Origin: Treponema sp. | Lineage (GTDB): Bacteria; Spirochaetota; Spirochaetia; Treponematales; Breznakiellaceae | Length of the DNA: 33,633 bases | Assembly: GCA_031278715.1 (NCBI GenBank) | Contig: JAITJW010000103.1 | Coordinates: 1-33,633, forward strand | Direction: 5' to 3' | In this document: positions 8,088 to 15,272 of the stretch, one piece after another | Layout: each line of letters begins with the position of its first letter | How positions within the stretch are numbered: position 1 is the first letter of the stretch | Notes under the pieces: generated by a model | What the model was told of the DNA's origin: nothing | Seen by the model: the letters and a program-made list of their open reading frames with translations, nothing else | Database searches by the model: none | Made by a program: the position numbers and the translations under genes

Positions 8088-8125
8088 GGTTTTTATGGTT
8101 TTTTCTGCGAAAAGCCATAAAAACC
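8088..8125. repeat. Long AT-rich inverted repeat (hairpin)
   Basis: GGTTTTTATGGTTTT (8088-8102) pairs with AAAAGCCATAAAAACC (8110-8125) over 15-16 positions with one G-U, loop about six bases (TCTGCG). It begins 18 bases after the zinc-ribbon stop. No T-tract follows on either strand, so it is not a canonical terminator; it may stabilise the 3' end of the mRNA, or be a protein site. Confidence 0.7.
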
Positions 8126-8356
8126 ACGATTATTGGGCATGTTTTGGACAGGAACCCCGTAAATCCCCGCCATGCCCGCCGGGATTGTACCGTACCGGTG
8201 AATGGTGTGGCGCTTGCTACTTCCCAAATTTGTCATTTTTGTGCTAATTTTAAGAATACACGGTTATAGTTGGCTTCCGGGCTGTTCATAAGGAGCCGGA
8301 GCCGATCCCAAGACCCGGTTAGTTTTGGGAAGTCTTGTTATTCACAAGGAGTTACT
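8126..8356. other. Intergenic leader before yebC, possible promoter
   Basis: No gene is supported. TTGTCA (8230-8235, 5/6 to TTGACA) is followed by an AT-rich tract with several weak -10 candidates near 8250 and TATAGT at 8264-8270. Nearer the gene, CAAGAC/GTCTTG and CCCAA/TTGGG between about 8308 and 8336 can form mutually exclusive small hairpins. A regulatory leader is possible but weakly supported. Confidence 0.3.
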
Positions 8357-9097
8357 ATGTCGGGCCACAGTAAATGGGCGACTATCAAACACGCGAAGGG
8401 TGCTGCGGACGCAAGACGCGGCCAGATGTTTACCAAGCTGATCAAGGAAATTTCTATCGCCGCCAGAATGGGCGGCGGCAACCCGGAGGGGAATCCGCGG
8501 CTGCGAACCGCCGTCCTGAAGGCCAGGGGCGCCAACATGCCCAAAGACAATATCGACCGGGCCATCAAGAAGGGAACCGGCGAACTGGAGGGTGTGAACT
8601 ACGAGGAGCTTACCTACGAAGCCTACGCCCCCGGCGGAGTGGCGGTGCTTATCGAGGTACTAACCGATAATAAAAACCGCGCCGCCGCGGACGTGCGGAA
8701 CATCCTTACGCGGGCCGGGGGCCAGCTTGCCACCGCCGGTTCCGTATCCCGGCTTTTCAAACGTCAGGGAATCATCACGCTGGACGGGGATACCTACACC
8801 GAAGATCAGGTGATGGAAGCCGCGATTGAGGGCGGCGCGGAAGACGTGTCTCTTTCCGGTGGTATTATCGAAGTAATCACCGCCCCCGAAGATTTTGAGG
8901 CAGTTCTTAACGCCTTGAACGCCAAGGGCTTTGAAACACTAAGCGCCGAGGTAAGCATGGTGGCGGACGCGGAGATAGCGCTGGACAATGAAGCTACCGC
9001 CAAGACGGTGAGGCTTGTCGAGCGGCTGGAAGAAAACGACGACGTTCAGAACGTCTATTCCAATATCGAAATCCCCGAAGGTTTTGAGGCAGACTAG
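8357..9097 (+). CDS. yebC: YebC/PmpR family translation factor
   Basis: A 246-residue member of the YebC/TACO1 family, cytosolic, now linked to relief of ribosome stalling on proline-rich stretches and formerly annotated as a transcriptional regulator. The hallmark N-terminus MSGHSKWATIKHAK is present, followed by KDNIDRAIKKGTG and the acidic middle domain. Start chosen at ATG 8357, because the family always begins MSGHSKW or MAGHSKW and AAGGAG lies seven bases upstream; the longer in-frame ATG at 8270 is not supported. It overlaps ruvC by about 14 bases, a common yebC-ruvC arrangement. Confidence 0.97.
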   Translation: MSGHSKWATIKHAKGAADARRGQMFTKLIKEISIAARMGGGNPEGNPRLRTAVLKARGANMPKDNIDRAIKKGTGELEGVNYEELTYEAYAPGGVAVLIEVLTDNKNRAAADVRNILTRAGGQLATAGSVSRLFKRQGIITLDGDTYTEDQVMEAAIEGGAEDVSLSGGIIEVITAPEDFEAVLNALNAKGFETLSAEVSMVADAEIALDNEATAKTVRLVERLEENDDVQNVYSNIEIPEGFEAD

Positions 9098-9593
9098 CCC
9101 CTCCCTGCGTATTATTGGGGTGGACCCCGGCCTTGCTGCCACAGGATGGGGGATTGTGGAGTGGGACGGGAACACGATCCGCTACCTGTCCCACGGTTGC
9201 ATCAGTACGAAGCCGTCCAGCCCCCAGGAGGAGCGCCTTCTTTTTATTCACCGCGAATTCGATCAGGTCCTGGAAAAATGGAAACCCCAGTTATCCGCTA
9301 TCGAAACGCTTTACTTTGGCCGTAATGTAAGCAGCGCAATCCCCGTGGCGGAGGCCAGGGGGATTGCGCTGTTGACTCTTGCCCAGTTCGGCATCCCCGT
9401 TAAGGAATTCCGACCCATCGCCGTCAAACAGGGGGTGGTGGGCCAGACCGTCGCGGATAAAACCCAAATGCAGCTGATGGTTAAGGTCATCCTGGGGCTT
9501 AAACAGGCCCCCAAGCCCCAGCACGCTGCGGACGCCCTGGCGCTGGCCATCTGCGCCGCCCGCTGTCCCCGGGAACGGGAAACCACCGGATAG
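9084..9593 (+). CDS. ruvC: Holliday junction endonuclease RuvC
   Basis: Dimeric resolvase that nicks four-way junctions brought to it by RuvAB. Counting from TTG 9084 the acidic site is D14 (GVDPG), E74 (AIETLYFG), H147 and D150 (PQHAADAL); His at the third position is as in Thermus RuvC, whereas E. coli has Asp. The resulting length of 169 residues matches the family (about 170). No ATG is well placed: an ATG at 9015 would overlap yebC by 83 bases and add a foreign N-terminus; CTG 9105 is the alternative. TTG 9084 has GAAG just upstream and is preferred. Confidence 0.93.
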   Translation: MRQTSPSLRIIGVDPGLAATGWGIVEWDGNTIRYLSHGCISTKPSSPQEERLLFIHREFDQVLEKWKPQLSAIETLYFGRNVSSAIPVAEARGIALLTLAQFGIPVKEFRPIAVKQGVVGQTVADKTQMQLMVKVILGLKQAPKPQHAADALALAICAARCPRERETTG

Positions 9594-9628
9594 ATTTTTA
9601 CCAGCAAGCACGGGTATAGTGATCTACC

Positions 9629-10228
9629 ATGTTTAACAGTATCCGGGGACGTATTACCGGCAAACACGCCGAGGGGCTGTGGCTTTGTACCGGGGGCATT
9701 GAGTGGGACCTGGCTGTTCCGCTTATCGATCAGGCGGAATTGCCGCCGGCCGGGGAGGAGGGGAGGGTTTTCACCTGGCTGTACCACCGGGAAGATCAGA
9801 TGAAACTCTACGGCTTCTCCAGCGGAAAGCGGCGATCCACCTTCCTGGAGCTTCTCAAGGTCGAAGGAATTGGACCCAAGGGGGCTTTACGGATCATGGG
9901 GGGCATAACTCAGGAAGAACTGGAGGCGGCCCTGGAGGCAGGGGATCTGGACCGGCTTGAAAAAGTACCGGGGCTGGGGAAAAAGACCGCCCAGAAGATG
10001 CTCCTGGCCCTTAAGGGGAAGCTTGCCAGGCTGGACGGGGATGTTCAGGGCGGGTTCTACGGCGACCTTGCGGAGGCCCTGATGAATATGGGGTATGACA
10101 AGCGGGCCGCAACGGAGGCCCTGTCAAAGGCATCGGCCGAGTTGAAAGATGACAGCGGAGGGGCGGAGCGGGAAACCCAGCTTCTCAAGCGGGCCATTGT
10201 TCATCTTTCCGGTACCCGTGAATCGTAA
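9629..10228 (+). CDS. ruvA: Holliday junction DNA helicase subunit RuvA
   Basis: A 199-residue junction-binding subunit that forms tetramers on four-way DNA and recruits RuvB rings. Domain I (OB fold, MFNSIRGRITGK onward) is followed by the two helix-hairpin-helix motifs, VEGIGPKGALRIMGG (about 79-93) and VPGLGKKTAQKML (about 113-125), and the C-terminal RuvB-binding three-helix domain (about 148-199). There are 35 bases between ruvC and the ATG. The ribosome site is weak; TATAGT at 9615-9620 might be part of an internal promoter but lacks a good -35. Confidence 0.96.
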   Translation: MFNSIRGRITGKHAEGLWLCTGGIEWDLAVPLIDQAELPPAGEEGRVFTWLYHREDQMKLYGFSSGKRRSTFLELLKVEGIGPKGALRIMGGITQEELEAALEAGDLDRLEKVPGLGKKTAQKMLLALKGKLARLDGDVQGGFYGDLAEALMNMGYDKRAATEALSKASAELKDDSGGAERETQLLKRAIVHLSGTRES

Positions 10229-10256
10229 GTTCCGGAACTCTGGAGACCGCTGTATC

Positions 10257-11303
10257 GTGCCCAAAGAAACAAAGCCCCTGCCGCCGGAACAGTACCTGGG
10301 GCCGGAAAAAAAGCCGAACGAAGATGACAGTACGCTGCGCCCCCGGAATTTGGGGGAATTCCTGGGACAGAAAAGTATCAAGGAAAATCTGGCGGTTTTT
10401 ATTGCCGCCGCCCGGGAACGGGGAGAAAATCTGGATCACCTTTTTCTTACCGGCCCCCCCGGATTGGGAAAAACTACCCTGGCCCAGGTCGTGGCCAATG
10501 AACTTGATGCCGAATTTGTCCAGACCTCCGCCCCGGCCCTGGATAAACCGAAAGATCTCATCGGGATTCTTACCAATCTGGAGCGGAACGATGTCTTTTT
10601 TATCGACGAGATACACCGGCTTAAGCCCGCTATTGAAGAAATGCTCTACATCGCTATGGAGGACTATAAGATCGACTGCGTTATCGGTCAGGGGCCGGGT
10701 GCGCGGACCCTGCAGCTTCCCATTCAGCCTTTTACGCTTGTGGGGGCGACTACGAAGGCGGGGAATGTTTCCGGTCCTCTGATAAGCCGTTTTGGTATTA
10801 CCTGCCGTTTTTCGTTTTACGAAGAGGAGGATATGGAGGCCATTGTACGGCGTTCAGCGGGGATACTGGGCATCGGCGTTAATCCCGATGCCGCCGTCCT
10901 GCTCTCCCGTTCCGCACGGGGGACTCCCCGGATACTCAACCGGCTGCTCCGGCGGATGAGGGACTTCGCCCAGTTTCAGGGACAGCCCGTCATTACCCGG
11001 CAGCTGGTGGAGGAGAGTCTTACGCGTCTGGAGATCGACGTCCTGGGACTTGAGAAGTACGACCGGGAGATTCTGCGGATCATCATTGAACGCTACGGCG
11101 GTGGTCCGGTGGGGGCGGATACTCTGGCCATCAGCATCGGTGAATCATCGGACACCTTGGAGGATTACTACGAGCCCTATCTAATCCAGGCGGGGCTTCT
11201 GCGGCGGACCTCCCGTGGCCGGACAGTTACTCCCCTGGCCTATGAGCATCTGGGATTACGGAACGGGGGAGACCGGGAGAATGGGCAGGATGGCCTGTTC
11301 TAA
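10257..11303 (+). CDS. ruvB: Holliday junction DNA helicase ATPase RuvB
   Basis: AAA+ hexameric motor for branch migration, 348 residues from GTG 10257. Walker A GPPGLGKTTL, Walker B FFIDEIHRL, sensor 1 GATTKAG and the C-terminal winged helix (GLEKYDREILRII onward, ending LRRTSRGRTVTP) are all present. GTG 10257 has GGAG 11 bases upstream and yields the usual length; the longer frame from 10149 would overlap ruvA by 80 bases. The last codons (GLF-stop) lie in a 19-bp tandem duplication that extends to the queA start. Confidence 0.96.
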   Translation: MPKETKPLPPEQYLGPEKKPNEDDSTLRPRNLGEFLGQKSIKENLAVFIAAARERGENLDHLFLTGPPGLGKTTLAQVVANELDAEFVQTSAPALDKPKDLIGILTNLERNDVFFIDEIHRLKPAIEEMLYIAMEDYKIDCVIGQGPGARTLQLPIQPFTLVGATTKAGNVSGPLISRFGITCRFSFYEEEDMEAIVRRSAGILGIGVNPDAAVLLSRSARGTPRILNRLLRRMRDFAQFQGQPVITRQLVEESLTRLEIDVLGLEKYDREILRIIIERYGGGPVGADTLAISIGESSDTLEDYYEPYLIQAGLLRRTSRGRTVTPLAYEHLGLRNGGDRENGQDGLF

Positions 11304-11327
11304 AACACATGGTCTGTTCTAAAACAC
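11291..11327 (+). repeat. 19-bp tandem duplication at the ruvB-queA junction
   Basis: TGGCCTGTTCTAAAACAC (11291-11308) is repeated as TGGTCTGTTCTAAAACAC (11310-11327), period 19, one mismatch. The first copy contains the ruvB stop; the second ends just before the GTG of queA. It places an ATG at 11309 that opens a seven-codon frame ending TGA at 11330-11332, overlapping the queA GTG as GTGA. Confidence 0.85.
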
Positions 11328-11328
11328 C

Positions 11329-12573
11329 GTGAAACTTTCAGATTTTTATTTTGATCTTCCCGAATCCCTTATCGCCCAATATCCCAGCCCCCGGCGGGAC
11401 CAATCCCGGCTTATGGTCCTGGATCGTTCAAGCGGCCGCCGGGAACACCACGTTGTATCCGAACTGCCGGCGCTTCTGGACCCCGGTTCCCTGCTGGTGT
11501 TTAACAATTCCAGGGTCCGCAAGGCCCGGCTTTCCGGCCGGTCCCTGGCTACCGGCGCGGAAGTGGAATTTCTGCTGCTGGAAAAAACGGGGAACGCGGC
11601 AGGGCCGCCCGGTCGTACCGGAGGGCCTGCAGAAGCTCCCGACGGTACCTTGTGGCGCGCCATGGTCCGGCGGGCCCGCCGCCGGCGGCCGGGGAGCCGC
11701 TATGCCTTTGCCGGCGGCGTTGAAGCGGACATAGCGGGGGAAGACGGGGAATTCAGGGTCCTCCGCTTTGACCGGCCTATTGACGATGACTGGCTGGACC
11801 GTTACGGTCATGTCCCCCTGCCGCCCTATATCAGACGGGGGGACGATGATCTTGACGGCGAGCGGTACCAGACCATCTACGCCCGGGAAACAGGTTCCGC
11901 CGCGGCCCCCACCGCGGGGCTTCACTTTAGCCCCGAACTGTTTGGATCCCTTGCGGAAGCGGGAATCGAGAGCGTCTTCATTACCCTTCACGTAGGGCTG
12001 GGGACATTTCTCCCGGTACGCACGGAAAACATCGAAGACCACCCTATGCATCGGGAGAACTATACGATTGACGGGGAGACCGCTTCCCGGATTGAAAAAG
12101 CCAAGGCGGAGGGCCGAAAAATCGTGGCGGTAGGTACCACCAGCGTCCGTACCCTGGAATCCGCATGGATCCCCGCTGCCGCGCCGCTGCCGGGAGGAAC
12201 CCTGAACCGGGGGGAGGGGAGTACCGCCGTGTTCATCTACCCCGGTTACCGCTTCAAGGTGGTGGATCAGCTTTTTACCAACTTCCACACCCCCGGCTCC
12301 AGCCTGCTCATGCTGGTATCGGCTTTCGCCGATGCTTTCGCCGATGCTTTCGCCGATGCTTTTACTGGTACTTTCAGTGGTGTGTTCACTGGTACTCCTC
12401 TTGCCGGTACTTTCAGCGACGCTTGTACCGGGACCTCCCCCGAAACGGGCGCCGGAATTTTTGACGGAGCAAGATCCCTTGCAGGCCGGGATCTTATCCT
12501 GGAAAGCTACGCCGAGGCGATTCGGGAGGGGTACCGTTTTTTTAGTTATGGGGACGCCATGCTGATACGCTAA
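11329..12573 (+). CDS. queA: S-adenosylmethionine:tRNA ribosyltransferase-isomerase QueA with inserted repeats
   Basis: Transfers and isomerises the ribosyl group of SAM onto preQ1 in tRNA to give epoxyqueuosine, the penultimate queuosine step. Family landmarks are SDFYFDLPESLIAQYP at the start, HVPLPPYI, QTIYARETGSAAAPTAGLHF, FITLHVGLGTF, TNFHTPGSSLLMLVSAFA and YRFFSYGDAMLI at the end. At 414 residues it is longer than E. coli QueA (356). Most of the excess is a 51-residue insert (12331-12483) between SAFA and GRDLIL, which are contiguous in ordinary QueA; a smaller Gly/Pro-rich insert lies near residues 87-105. Start is GTG 11329 with no clear ribosome site. Because the reading frame and all core motifs survive, I expect an active enzyme. 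Confidence 0.95.
   Translation: MKLSDFYFDLPESLIAQYPSPRRDQSRLMVLDRSSGRREHHVVSELPALLDPGSLLVFNNSRVRKARLSGRSLATGAEVEFLLLEKTGNAAGPPGRTGGPAEAPDGTLWRAMVRRARRRRPGSRYAFAGGVEADIAGEDGEFRVLRFDRPIDDDWLDRYGHVPLPPYIRRGDDDLDGERYQTIYARETGSAAAPTAGLHFSPELFGSLAEAGIESVFITLHVGLGTFLPVRTENIEDHPMHRENYTIDGETASRIEKAKAEGRKIVAVGTTSVRTLESAWIPAAAPLPGGTLNRGEGSTAVFIYPGYRFKVVDQLFTNFHTPGSSLLMLVSAFADAFADAFADAFTGTFSGVFTGTPLAGTFSDACTGTSPETGAGIFDGARSLAGRDLILESYAEAIREGYRFFSYGDAMLIR
12322..12363 (+). repeat. 12-bp minisatellite inside queA
   Basis: Three perfect copies of GCTTTCGCCGAT (12322-12333, 12334-12345, 12346-12357) and a partial fourth, encoding A-F-A-D repeats. Downstream to about 12430 the sequence degrades into related units coding T-G-T-F-S and T-G-T-P. 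The unit is a multiple of three, so copy-number change keeps the frame. Confidence 0.95.
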
Positions 12574-12627
12574 GCGGGTAAAAGATGATCGGGACTCGCC
12601 TATAAAAAACCGCTATTATGGGTCTTT

Positions 12628-13536
12628 ATGAAAGAGCAACGGGGGGCCTGGCTGGGGCAGGGGGCTATTTTGTGCTGCGCGGTCCTGTGGAGTACCAGCG
12701 GCTTGTTCATTAAACTGCTGGACTGGCATCCCCTCCTCATTGCCGGGGGCAGGAGCGCCATTGCCGCCCTGTTTCTTTTTATTGTCCGGTGTATGGCTCG
12801 CCGCAGGCAAGGGGCCGTCCCGCCGCCTGCGGGCCGGTTCCCAATCGTCATGGCGGGCGCCCTGGCCTACGCTGCTACCATGATTGCCTTTGTATGGGCC
12901 AACAAGCTCACCGCTCCGGCAAACGCGATTCTGCTGCAGTACACCGCCCCCATTTGGGCGGCTCTGCTGGGCTGGTGTCTGGTTGGGGAAAAACCCCGCT
13001 GGTTCCACTGGGGGGCTCTGGCGCTGGTCCTGGGGGGGCTTTTGATATTTTTCCGGGACGATTTGAAGGCAGGAGGGCCGGGGGCTGCTTCTACGCTCCG
13101 GGGGGATATAGTTGCCCTGGCCTCCGGCCTGTTTTTTGGGGCCCATTCGGTGTTTCTGCGGATGCAGAAAGACGGGAACCCGGCGGATTCCATGCTGGGG
13201 GCCCATCTTATCTGCGCCGTGGTGGCGCTTCCGGCCTTTATCCTCATGCCCCCGGCCCTGAATATCCGGTCCCTGGGGGCCCTTGGCTTTATGGGTGTCT
13301 TCCAGGTGGGGCTTGCCTCCCGGCTTTTTGCCTTGGGAATACGGCGGGTTCAGGCAATGCAGGCCCTCCTTATCGCCATGATCGAGCCCGTACTCAACCC
13401 TCTGTGGGTTTTTGCCGTTACCGGCGAGCGTCCCTCCCCGGCGGCCCTGGCGGGGGGCATGGTGATTATCCTGGCGGTTTTGTGTTCCTCGTTCCTGGCG
13501 CAGCGTTACCCGCCGCGCGGTATTCCTAAGCCTTGA
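12628..13536 (+). CDS. EamA/DMT-family transporter
   Basis: A 302-residue inner-membrane protein with about ten hydrophobic helices arranged as two EamA repeats: residues about 7-135 (including LWSTSGLFIKLL and the AILLQYTAPIWAALLGW segment) and about 155-295 (including SGLFFGAHSVFLRM and AMQALLIAMIEPVLNPLW). The family exports or imports amino acids and other metabolites; substrate is not predictable here. The ATG at 12628 has only a poor ribosome site. Its last three codons carry the -35 of the sigma-28-type promoter of the next gene, so its end and the flagellar operon are closely packed. Confidence 0.9.
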   Translation: MKEQRGAWLGQGAILCCAVLWSTSGLFIKLLDWHPLLIAGGRSAIAALFLFIVRCMARRRQGAVPPPAGRFPIVMAGALAYAATMIAFVWANKLTAPANAILLQYTAPIWAALLGWCLVGEKPRWFHWGALALVLGGLLIFFRDDLKAGGPGAASTLRGDIVALASGLFFGAHSVFLRMQKDGNPADSMLGAHLICAVVALPAFILMPPALNIRSLGALGFMGVFQVGLASRLFALGIRRVQAMQALLIAMIEPVLNPLWVFAVTGERPSPAALAGGMVIILAVLCSSFLAQRYPPRGIPKP

Positions 13537-13553
13537 GCGTGAAATTCCGATAA
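13527..13553 (+). promoter_or_regulatory. Sigma-28 (FliA)-type flagellar promoter
   Basis: TAAGCCTT (13527-13534), 11-bp spacer, TCCGATAA (13546-13553). Against the FliA consensus TAAAGTTT-N11-GCCGATAA this is 5/8 and 7/8 with exact spacing. It sits immediately before flgF. The -35 overlaps the end of the transporter gene, and the expected start site (about 13559-13561) coincides with the flgF ATG. Confidence 0.65.
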
Positions 13554-13560
13554 TGAGGAT

Positions 13561-14415
13561 ATGATACGGGGGTGGTACACCGGGGCCAGCGGTATGCGGG
13601 CCCAGCAATGGCGGCTTGATGCGGTGGCGAATAATCTCGCCAATATTGATACTGACGGTTACAAACGGGATGTAGCGGCTTTTAAGGCCTTTCCCGAACT
13701 GCTCCTGCGGCGTACCGATGACGACGGAGTGTACCGTCATCCCTTTGGTTCCGCCGATGCGGCCCCCATCATGGGAAGGCTGGGTACCGGGGTAGAATTA
13801 AACGAACTCTATACCGTCTTCGAGCAGGGGGCCTTAAAAGAAACCCAAAGCGACTTCGATCTTGCGCTGGATGGCCAGGGGTTTTTTACGGTGGATACCC
13901 CCTGGGGTGAACGTTATACCCGGAACGGCTCTTTCCAGTTGGGGAAGGAAGGCTACCTGGAGACCAAAGAGGGCTACCCCGTATTGGGAGAAAAAGGCCC
14001 CATCAGGGTAAAGGCCAACAATTTTCAGGTAGACAAAGAAGGTCGGGTATGGATCAACGCGGAATACGCGGACGATCCGAATCTGTTGATCTCCAGGGAA
14101 AACAACACCTGGGAAGAAACGGCCCTGTTGGACAGTCTCAAAATTGTGGACTTCGCCAAGGACCGTTATCTTAAAAAACAGGGTTCCAGCCTTTACCAGG
14201 AGACCGATGAATCCGGCCCGGCGCTGATTTCGGAGGAGAGTCGCCGGCCCCGGGTTGTCCAGGGTTTTACAGAGGCTTCGAATGTGGAACCCGTATCGGA
14301 GATGGTCAGGATGATCGAGGTGAACCGGGCTTATGAGGCGAACCAGAAAACCATACAATCCGGGGATACTATGCTGGGGACCTTGATCAACCAGGTACTC
14401 CGGTTCGGCGCATAA
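13561..14415 (+). CDS. flgF: Flagellar basal-body rod protein FlgF
   Basis: A 284-residue axial rod protein of the periplasmic flagellum. The N-terminal flagellar rod signature is clear (MIRGWYTGASGMRAQQ, then NNLANIDTDGYKRD), as is the family C-terminus (SNVEPVSEMVRMIEVNRAYEANQKTIQSGD is one block). The centre contains QSDFDLALDGQGFFTVDTPWGERYTRNGSF. It is less like FlgG than the following gene, and the paired arrangement supports FlgF; a second FlgG-type name is the alternative. The start is fixed by homology, yet the only purine-rich tract (GAGG, 13555-13558) is two to three bases from the ATG, too close for a normal ribosome site. Confidence 0.92.
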   Translation: MIRGWYTGASGMRAQQWRLDAVANNLANIDTDGYKRDVAAFKAFPELLLRRTDDDGVYRHPFGSADAAPIMGRLGTGVELNELYTVFEQGALKETQSDFDLALDGQGFFTVDTPWGERYTRNGSFQLGKEGYLETKEGYPVLGEKGPIRVKANNFQVDKEGRVWINAEYADDPNLLISRENNTWEETALLDSLKIVDFAKDRYLKKQGSSLYQETDESGPALISEESRRPRVVQGFTEASNVEPVSEMVRMIEVNRAYEANQKTIQSGDTMLGTLINQVLRFGA

Positions 14416-14438
14416 AATCAGCTTAAAGAGGGACAATA

Positions 14439-15239
14439 ATGGTTAGAAGCTTATGGACCGGCGCCGCCGGTATGATCGGCCAGCAGGCCAACATTGATAC
14501 GATTTCCAATAACCTGGCGAATGTGAATACTTCGGGATTTAAGAAGATGCGGGCCGATTTTGAAGACCTTCTCTACCAGACCGTAAAGGTTGCCGGGACT
14601 CCCGCCACAGAGGAAACGGTGGTGCCCGTTGGAATTCAGATGGGCCACGGGGTCAAACTTGCCGCCACCCAACGGATGTTCAGCCAGGGATCCCTGCAGA
14701 ATACGGAGAATGTCTACGACATGGCGATCAACGGGGAAGGTTTCTTCCGGATTCAGATGTACGACGGCAGTTGGGCCTATACCCGTGACGGGGCATTCAA
14801 AATTGATGAGGATGGACGGCTGGTAACCAGCAACGGGTACTGGGTGCTTCCCGACATCATCATGCCCGAAGGTTTTTTGCCGCAGGAAATCAACATCACC
14901 AAAGACGGCCGGGTTTCGGTCATCGTTCCCCAGATCGATGAAAACGAACCGGTAGAGGTAGGGCAGTTAGAACTCTACCGCTTTCCCAACCCCGTGGGCC
15001 TTACCGCGGTGGGGGAAAATCTTTTTAAGGTGAGCAACGCTTCCGGCCAGGCCATTGCCGGCCGCCCCGGTTACGAGGGCATGGGCCAGATCGTCCACCG
15101 GTTTCTGGAAATGTCCAACGTGTCGGTGGTACGGGAGATGGTGGACCTTATCGTGGCCCAGCGGGCCTACGAATTTAACTCCCGGACCATCCAGACCAGC
15201 GACAGCATGCTGGGGACCGCCACTACCCTGAAACGGTAG
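14439..15239 (+). CDS. flgG: Flagellar distal rod protein FlgG
   Basis: A 266-residue protein of canonical FlgG length and sequence, polymerising into the distal rod between basal body and hook. N-terminus MVRSLWTGAAGM with NIDTISNNLANVNTSGFKK, middle YDMAINGEGFFRI, and C-terminus MSNVSVVREMVDLIVAQRAYEFNSRTIQTSD (in parts) are hallmark segments. AGAGGGA precedes the ATG. It follows flgF by 23 bases. No flgA, flgH or flgI follows, in keeping with spirochaete flagella that do not cross the outer membrane. Confidence 0.97.
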   Translation: MVRSLWTGAAGMIGQQANIDTISNNLANVNTSGFKKMRADFEDLLYQTVKVAGTPATEETVVPVGIQMGHGVKLAATQRMFSQGSLQNTENVYDMAINGEGFFRIQMYDGSWAYTRDGAFKIDEDGRLVTSNGYWVLPDIIMPEGFLPQEINITKDGRVSVIVPQIDENEPVEVGQLELYRFPNPVGLTAVGENLFKVSNASGQAIAGRPGYEGMGQIVHRFLEMSNVSVVREMVDLIVAQRAYEFNSRTIQTSDSMLGTATTLKR

Positions 15240-15272
15240 TGTGCTAAGGAAAACAGTAAGGAGAACAGGGGA

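Noticed and set aside
11428-12288. 286-codon - strand frame
   Set aside because: Antisense to queA, which has unmistakable family motifs; no ribosome site.
12322-12363. Short regular repeats as a CRISPR array
   Set aside because: Units are contiguous 12-mers with no spacers and lie in frame within queA.
12358-12483. queA as a pseudogene because of its odd insert
   Set aside because: The frame is preserved on both sides and the terminal YRFFSYGDAMLI motif is intact, so the gene is probably functional.
12616-13740. Long open frame (374 codons) on the - strand
   Set aside because: It is antisense to the EamA gene and the flgF start; the translation is Gly/Pro/Arg/His-rich with no family motif, a typical GC-rich shadow frame.
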